From: Desulfobacterales bacterium
Lineage (GTDB): Bacteria > Desulfobacterota > DSM-4660 > Desulfatiglandales > Desulfatiglandaceae
Direction: 5' to 3'
DNA length: 10,879 nucleotides
NCBI GenBank assembly: GCA_022013615.1
Contig: JAKLQB010000152.1
Coordinates: 1-10,879 of the forward strand
Under the pieces are notes generated by a model that had not been told where the DNA came from, did no database searches, and saw nothing but the letters and a program-made list of their open reading frames with translations. This document shows, one piece after another, positions 7,838-10,879 of the stretch (positions within the stretch are counted from its first letter, which is position 1; each line of letters begins with the position of its first letter). The position numbers and the translations under genes were made by a program.

Positions 7838-8219
7838 TAAGGTTATGATTGATATTGAAAAACAATCTGGAAAACGTGTATGGATTCATTTCAAAAGCAA
7901 CTATCTTTTTTAGATTGAAATTCATCAGATGCAGAAGAATAAAAAAGCCGCCACCGTTTGCCCCTAAATCCAAAACGTTTAAAGGCCGCGTGTTATTGAT
8001 TTGAACAAGATGTCTTTTGTAAATATCAGAAACAAGCACCATTCTTGTGCCATTTTCATCTCCTCCATTATGATCGACCAGTATTTCAAGATTGCCTTTT
8101 CTGTAAATATTTAGTCCGTATTTCCTCAGAAATATTCGCGAAAATATAAGAGTAAATCTATTATCAAAATGCAATAAACTCAGTAACCCACTAATTTTGT
8201 TTTTTACACTTATCTTCAA
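7838..8219 (-). pseudogene. FkbM family methyltransferase, 5' fragment (split by IS)
   Basis: The N-terminal half (127 residues) of the interrupted FkbM-type methyltransferase. It holds SAM-binding motif I (NVLDLGANGGGFF, residues 81-93) and the acidic residue after strand 2 (VAFEMNPYTF, E110). With the IS in place the frame runs into the inverted repeat and ends at about 7794 after an 11-residue IS-encoded tail plus altered junction, so the product lacks the second half of the fold. The start listed is TTG 8219, because a TGA stop lies two codons upstream and no ATG or GTG is near; the ribosome site (GGGATAAG or GAAG) is weak. The gene is visibly AT-rich compared with the methyltransferase gene 187 bases upstream. 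In the intact cluster it probably O-methylated a sugar of the repeat unit. Confidence 0.88.
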
Positions 8220-8325
8220 ACTTCACTTATCCCAAAATGTTTACAAAAACATATCATCAGAAATAGCCTTTCCTGTTTTTTTCTGGGGTGTAGCGTATTT
8301 CGCCGGAATTGGCCAACAGATTGAA

Positions 8326-8351
8326 GCTCTCTGCAACAAGCTGCGGGGAAT
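8326..8351. repeat. Decayed REP-like palindrome between two methyltransferase genes
   Basis: In the 187-base gap (8220-8406), CTCTGCA and TGCGGGG flank a 6-nt loop. They pair fully as RNA on the plus strand only by using G-U pairs. It resembles a dispersed palindrome of the form CCCCGCAGCAAGCTGCGGGG, which I recall from environmental proteobacterial genomes, with three transitions in one arm. The rest of the gap shows no gene; the 77-codon minus-strand frame across it has no protein-like features. Confidence 0.3.
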
Positions 8352-8406
8352 GCGTTCGTTTTGCAGTGTCCCTTCTTGGCATGCTGGTACGTAAGATCCG
8401 CATGAT

Positions 8407-9153
8407 TTATTTTATTGTCACAGTTAAAAAGTTTTGCGTGAGGATGCATTCCCTTTCGCCGGCGCCTGTTTCAGCCGTTAAATAGAGCCTCAAAGCACTT
8501 CTGAAGCATTTCCATAGAGACCATCGCACCGCGCTTTTAATCCCATGTGGTACCGGAGTATCCTCCAGGCAGGCCACATCTGAAAAGCCGGAAGACATCA
8601 GAAGCTGAGTGATGGAAGTCCGGGTATATGCCATCTCGTGCGTAAAGTCCCCAAAAAGCATTCTACCTCCAAAAGGAGATTCGCCGTTTGGGGTATGAAG
8701 GATCCATTTCCCCCCTTGGCGGAGTATGCGATGAACCTCGTCAACGAAAGGCAGCACCTCTTGTTTATTAAAATGCTCGATGACATCAAAACAGATGATA
8801 ACATCCTTGGAACTTGAGGGCAGCTCGCGGAGAGTCTCCATAAGGTCGCCCTGAAAAACTCCTTCAATGCCCAGGCGCTTAGCTTCTTCCACTTGTTCCG
8901 GTGAACGGTCAACGCCAATAACATCAGTAAACCCTGCTTCCCTGATAAAGTGCATAAAGGCACCATGCCCGCAACCCAGATCAAGAATTGATGTTCTTTT
9001 ATCCTCAGGAAAATGCTTACGGATGATCTTACGAAGCATAGGGCCACGTGGCTTAAGGCCCTGAATCGTTTTAGGCACCAGAGATTGCTGCCTGGCGTTT
9101 ACATAGTACTGATATATACGAGATCGGTAGTCGGAGCTTTTCGGGACATTCAT
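8407..9153 (-). CDS. Class I SAM-dependent methyltransferase
   Basis: A 248-residue soluble methyltransferase with a standard Rossmann SAM-binding fold. Motif I is SILDLGCGHGAFMHFI (55-70), the motif II acidic residue is D82 in VIGVDRSPEQVEEAK, GDL occurs at 102-104, motif IV is VIICFDVIEHF (118-128) and post-motif IV is LRQGGKWILHTPN (144-156). This layout matches the Methyltransf_11/23 (UbiE-like) group common in glycan clusters, where such enzymes methylate sugars or lipid-linked intermediates. The substrate cannot be read from sequence. It is the first gene of the minus-strand polysaccharide cluster in this window. ATG 9153 is the start, with an AGGAA tract about 14 bases before it; spacing is longer than ideal. 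The C-terminus beyond 200 is basic and amphipathic (AVRWSLWKCFRSALRLYL) and might touch the membrane. Confidence 0.92.
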   Translation of the reverse strand: MNVPKSSDYRSRIYQYYVNARQQSLVPKTIQGLKPRGPMLRKIIRKHFPEDKRTSILDLGCGHGAFMHFIREAGFTDVIGVDRSPEQVEEAKRLGIEGVFQGDLMETLRELPSSSKDVIICFDVIEHFNKQEVLPFVDEVHRILRQGGKWILHTPNGESPFGGRMLFGDFTHEMAYTRTSITQLLMSSGFSDVACLEDTPVPHGIKSAVRWSLWKCFRSALRLYLTAETGAGERECILTQNFLTVTIK

Positions 9154-9182
9154 TAAACTATAACATTCCTATTTAAGATCTT

Positions 9183-9352
9183 GGGGGCGTTGTGAAAACG
9201 CCGGGATAAACCGGCATAGAGTAGGGGATGAAAGAGCCCTACATGAAAGGAGTAGCTGATCCATCACGGCCCCGAGTCATGCGTGGGCAACCGTGAGGCT
9301 GCACGCGAAGCGTTGACAGGGGGAAGCGTAGGCCAGCCATTGAGCTCCGAAA
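9183..9352 (+). mobile_element. Probable truncated group II intron (5'/domain I-like RNA)
   Basis: A strongly folded, GC-rich 170-base stretch in otherwise weak intergenic DNA. Perfect stems occur in series: GGCGTT/AACGCC (9186-9191 with 9197-9202), GCCGG/CCGGC (9200-9204 with 9211-9215) and GTAGGG/CCCTAC (9221-9226 with 9237-9242). Then comes CCCCGAGTCATGCGTGGG ... CACGCGAAGCGTTGACAGGG, whose GAGTCATGCGTG and GCGAAGCG elements I associate with domain I of bacterial group II introns upstream of their reverse transcriptase gene. No reverse transcriptase follows; similarity ends near 9352, so this would be a 5' relic. The call rests on recalled motifs; another structured RNA is possible. Confidence 0.45.
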
Positions 9353-9358
9353 TCAGAA

Positions 9359-9411
9359 AAAGTGGGGTCAAATCTTTCATTTTGACAATTGGGAAATCAA
9401 GGTCCCACTTT
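9359..9411. repeat. Nested inverted repeat
   Basis: The outer arms AAAGTGGG (9359-9366) and CCCACTTT (9404-9411) are perfect complements. Inside, GTCAAA (9367-9372) and TTTGAC (9381-9386) form a second perfect stem with an 8-nt loop. It directly abuts the intron-like RNA. The GTGGGGTCAAATCTT type of sequence resembles dispersed repeats in some environmental proteobacteria, but I cannot check copy number. Confidence 0.45.
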
Positions 9412-9469
9412 GAGGAAGAGGGGAAGGTCTCCGTTTGACTCTTAGTCGCCGTATGTGGATCGAAACAGG

Positions 9470-9506
9470 CCCCAGTTAAACATTAAAAAAAAAGTATATA
9501 ACGGGG
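9470..9506. repeat. Short palindromic element, CCCCAGTTA...TAACGGGG
   Basis: A 37-base unit with ends CCCCAGTTA and TAACGGGG that are inverted repeats apart from one extra base, enclosing an A-rich middle. Four bases (CAAG) separate it from a second such unit; GGGGCAAGCCCC at the join can also form a hairpin, so the true unit boundaries are uncertain. The same end sequences bound the 98-bp insert near 10684. Confidence 0.45.
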
Positions 9507-9510
9507 CAAG

Positions 9511-9546
9511 CCCCAGTTCAATAAAAGGAGACAACATTCAACGGGG
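9511..9546. repeat. Short palindromic element, CCCCAGTTCAAT...ATTCAACGGGG
   Basis: A 36-base unit whose ends, CCCCAGTTCAAT and ATTCAACGGGG, are near-perfect inverted repeats. It is very similar in size and ends to the unit immediately before it, but the middle differs, so only the ends are conserved. Confidence 0.45.
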
Positions 9547-9754
9547 CAAACATAAGTAATTGGTTTTTTTGTGAGGCTTGGGAGGTGATGGGGACGCAAG
9601 ATATGAAGCGTATTGGGCAAAGAGCATAGGGCAAAGCGCAAAAGGAAAAAGCTCAAAGTACATAGCTCCCAAGTTCAATAAAATTTCACCGAGTGCACCT
9701 GCCTCTTTTGGAGTTGGTTGTCCTTTTTTGATCCGATATTTTAGGCGATGGGAT
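9547..9754. other. Low-complexity intergenic DNA
   Basis: No gene is supported. Part of it (about 9598-9670) is a drifting series of short related words such as GGGCAAAG, GCATAGGGCAAAGCGC and AAAGCTCAAAG, typical of decayed slippage-generated DNA. A 71-codon plus-strand frame here has no ribosome site or protein-like composition. Confidence 0.5.
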
Positions 9755-9781
9755 GGGGGACATTTGGATTGTCGATTTTCG
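9755..9781 (+). repeat. 27-bp direct repeat, copy 1
   Basis: Begins GGGGGACATTTGGATTG and is identical over 27 bases to 10657-10683, 902 bases away. Here it runs straight on into ATTGATTATTGACTATT. In copy 2 nearly the same continuation is found only after a 98-bp insert. Confidence 0.85.
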
Positions 9782-9815
9782 ATTGATTATTGACTATTGA
9801 TGATTATGTCTCTCG

Positions 9816-9840
9816 CCCCAGTACCATTTCCCGAAGCTAC
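9816..9840 (+). repeat. 25-bp related repeat, copy 1 (CCCCAGTAC...GAAGCTAC)
   Basis: Matches 9920-9944 at 21 of 25 positions; all four differences are transitions. It is followed by a 7-bp hairpin (GTGAAAT at 9845-9851 with ATTTCAC at 9864-9870). Confidence 0.55.
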
Positions 9841-9844
9841 ACCG

Positions 9845-9870
9845 GTGAAATAGGTTCTTCGAAATTTCAC
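9845..9870. repeat. Hairpin GTGAAAT/ATTTCAC
   Basis: A perfect 7-bp inverted repeat with a 12-nt spacer, between the two 25-bp repeats. No U tract follows, so it is unlikely to be a terminator. Confidence 0.4.
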
Positions 9871-9919
9871 AAGGCCCCGATAGCGCGATCTACCCTTCGC
9901 TTCGACAGGCATGGATTTA

Positions 9920-9944
9920 CCCCAGTACTATCTTCCGGAGCTAC
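9920..9944 (+). repeat. 25-bp related repeat, copy 2 (CCCCAGTAC...GGAGCTAC)
   Basis: Second copy, starting 104 bases after the first, with four transition differences. The DNA between and after the copies shows no gene. Confidence 0.55.
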
Positions 9945-10001
9945 GGGCCAGGCAGGATAATTTATTTTCATTATTTTCCGGATGAAAGTTATGAAGAATA
10001 A

Positions 10002-10016
10002 TCCGGCTTTGCCGGA
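10002..10016 (-). terminator. Weak terminator-like hairpin after hicA
   Basis: TCCGGC-TTT-GCCGGA is a perfect 6-bp GC-rich stem with a 3-nt loop, 33 bases beyond the hicA stop. On the minus strand it is followed by TTATTC, a poor T tract, so its role as a terminator is tentative. Confidence 0.35.
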
Positions 10017-10049
10017 AAAGAACAAATTAGACAAAAAGTTTGGAGTCGC

Positions 10050-10280
10050 CTAAAGTTTCTCCCACTCCTCAAGCGATATTTTTTTCCTTATACCATGTTC
10101 AATTTCATTCAGCAGCATTTTAACCTGCGGAATCGAATATTCTTTATTGCTCGGTAGGGTGAGCGTATATGTACCATAACGCATGTAAAAATGATGTCCT
10201 CCTGGTTCAAGAGATCCAAAGCCAAGTTTCTTCAGCTTTTTTATGAAATCTCTTCGTTTGCATGGCTTCCAATTACCCAT
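10050..10280 (-). CDS. hicA: HicA family toxin (mRNA interferase)
   Basis: A 76-residue protein of the HicA (YcfA-like) family, small RNA-cleaving toxins with a double-stranded-RNA-binding-like fold. It shows the expected order: basic helix CKRRDFIKKLKKLGF (7-21), then PGGHHFYMR (26-34), which contains the family catalytic histidine (H29 by position), the strand TYTLTLPSN (37-45) and a final helix IPQVKMLLNEIEHGI (50-64). Length is normal for the family and no motif is missing, so it is probably active. Its ATG overlaps the end of hicB by 8 nt (ATGGGTAA), implying translational coupling that makes toxin after antitoxin. No strong ribosome site of its own is visible. Confidence 0.92.
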   Translation of the reverse strand: MGNWKPCKRRDFIKKLKKLGFGSLEPGGHHFYMRYGTYTLTLPSNKEYSIPQVKMLLNEIEHGIRKKISLEEWEKL

Positions 10281-10536
10281 GAGCGACCGCCACGTTAGGA
10301 ACAGGCATTCTTTTATTCAAATTAATCCTGCCCACCACCGGCAATGTATCACCATGCCTGATTTTTACAATCAGCCATCCCTCAAGTGAAGATATCAATT
10401 CTTGCTGGCATTGATACAGCGTTTCTCCAAAAGCGACAACACCGGGACATGGTGGAATTGTACCGGAAAAACTACCATCTTCAAGTTTATCGTAAACGGC
10501 CTTACTCATTGTTTTATTGATGTATTCGATAAGCAT
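10273..10536 (-). CDS. hicB: HicB family antitoxin
   Basis: An 87-residue HicB-like antitoxin with the partial RNase H-like fold that binds and blocks HicA. Motifs are MLIEYINKTMSKAVYDKLED (1-20), the tripeptide-rich GSFSGTIPPCPGVVAFGETL (21-40), then the helix CQQELISSLEGWLIVKIRHGD (43-63) and LPVVGRINL. The protein ends soon after this domain, so no C-terminal helix-turn-helix or ribbon-helix-helix DNA-binding domain is present. Autoregulation would need another partner or be absent. Gene order is antitoxin then toxin, reversed from the classic hicAB order but common for this short HicB subtype. It has an unusually strong ribosome site, in line with antitoxin excess. Confidence 0.92.
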   Translation of the reverse strand: MLIEYINKTMSKAVYDKLEDGSFSGTIPPCPGVVAFGETLYQCQQELISSLEGWLIVKIRHGDTLPVVGRINLNKRMPVPNVAVAHG

Positions 10537-10538
10537 GT

Positions 10539-10550
10539 GATCACCTCCTT
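10539..10550 (-). promoter_or_regulatory. Full-length Shine-Dalgarno of hicB
   Basis: On the minus strand AAGGAGGTGATC matches the complement of the usual 16S rRNA 3' end over 12 bases, with GGAGG 7 nt before the ATG. It fixes the hicB start and predicts strong translation of the antitoxin compared with hicA. Confidence 0.85.
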
Positions 10551-10656
10551 CCTAAAAATACATCCAGCCACAAAAATCAACAAATTTTATCCTTTCAACA
10601 AATAATGTAGCTAGTTTTTTAGCATAAAAGGGAAAGTCCGGGACGTTGTTGACTAA

Positions 10657-10683
10657 GGGGGACATTTGGATTGTCGATTTTCG
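10657..10683 (+). repeat. 27-bp direct repeat, copy 2
   Basis: Identical to 9755-9781. It is followed by the 98-bp palindrome-ended insert and then by ATTGATTATTGACGATT (10782-10798), which matches the direct continuation of copy 1 with one mismatch in 17. Confidence 0.85.
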
Positions 10684-10781
10684 CCCCGGTTAAATATGCT
10701 TCGACAAGTTAAATGCGCGATGCCGTGACTTCGTCAATTTAACCCGTCAAGCTGTGATTATCATCAATTGAACGGGGTAAA
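10684..10781. mobile_element. 98-bp palindrome-ended miniature element (MITE/REPIN-like)
   Basis: This stretch lies exactly between two blocks that are contiguous at 9755-9798. Its ends, CCCCGGTTAAAT and ATTGAACGGGG plus TAAA, are imperfect inverted repeats. Inside, GAC-AA-GTTAAAT (10703-10714) and ATTTAAC-CC-GTC (10737-10748) form a second hairpin. It has no coding capacity. The ends match those of the units at 9470 and 9511. It could be a non-autonomous mobile element moved by an enzyme not encoded here. Confidence 0.5.
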
Positions 10782-10879
10782 ATTGATTATTGACGATTCT
10801 ATTTCACCGCAGAGAACGTAAAGCACGCAAAAACTTTAGACACGGATTTCAAAGTTTGTTTTTTCGGTTTATTGCGCAG
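10782..10879. other. Intergenic right edge
   Basis: No gene seen. It contains ATTTCACCGCAGAGAACGTA followed by AAGCACGCA, a kind of drifting purine-rich spacer found in many repeat-rich genomes. Confidence 0.4.

Noticed and set aside
8216..8449. 77-codon minus-strand frame in the gap between the methyltransferases
   Set aside because: Composition is unlike a protein, it overlaps the end of a well-supported gene, and it lacks a ribosome site.
8598..9047. 149-codon alternative minus-strand frame
   Set aside because: It is entirely within the class I methyltransferase gene, whose frame has all SAM motifs.
9578..9793. 71-codon plus-strand frame
   Set aside because: It runs through low-complexity DNA and the 27-bp repeat; its translation shows no domain.
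9470..9944. Possible CRISPR-like array of the CCCC-starting repeats
   Set aside because: Repeats are few and unequal, with irregular spacing, variable cores and no cas genes; they fit palindromic dispersed elements better.
10552..10620. hicB promoter and the GCTA-GTTTTT-TAGC palindrome as an operator
   Set aside because: Only weak -35/-10 candidates are visible, and HicB here lacks a DNA-binding domain, so no operator can be supported.

Overview
The window looks like a chromosomal piece of a Gram-negative environmental bacterium. Wzx/Wzy-type surface glycan genes sit beside a GT9 (heptosyltransferase-like) gene, and one Shine-Dalgarno matches the usual bacterial anti-SD over 12 nt. Gene density is low, GC is mixed, and the intergenic DNA is rich in decayed repeats. 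That texture reminds me of Desulfobacterota (deltaproteobacterial) genomes, but no marker gene here proves it.

Region 1 (about 304-9153, all minus strand) is a surface-polysaccharide (O-antigen or capsule) operon. In transcription order it encodes a class I SAM methyltransferase (8407-9153), an FkbM-type methyltransferase (8219 to 5522, interrupted), a GT9 glycosyltransferase (4456-5529), a Wzx flippase (3040-4452), a CgeB-like glycosyltransferase (1949-2959) and a Wzy-like polymerase (304-1848). Together these would build, decorate, flip and polymerise a lipid-linked repeat unit. A possible minus-strand terminator lies just past wzy.

Region 2 (5929-7837) is a 1909-bp insertion sequence of the ISAzo13 type (Rhodopirellula-type DDE transposase), inserted in the plus orientation inside the FkbM gene. 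It has 27-bp imperfect terminal inverted repeats starting GGGCTCAC and a 3-bp TAA target duplication. Removing it with one TAA restores a continuous 261-residue FkbM protein. The transposase is split at an A8 run that is a classic A_AAA_AAA slippery site, so a 572-residue product could be made by -1 frameshifting. It carries an additional N-terminal winged-helix-like region.

Region 3 (9154-10049) has no protein gene. It holds a strongly folded stretch resembling the 5' part of a group II intron, a nested palindrome, two short CCCC...GGGG palindromes, two related 25-bp repeats, one copy of a 27-bp repeat and low-complexity DNA.

Region 4 (10050-10550, minus) is a HicB-HicA toxin-antitoxin pair with the antitoxin first. 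It is followed by the second copy of the 27-bp repeat. In this copy the shared downstream sequence is separated from the repeat by a 98-bp palindrome-ended insert that looks like a miniature mobile element.

I found no clear new multi-gene system. The most informative features are the IS insertion with its probable programmed frameshift and the filled/empty pair of the 98-bp element.
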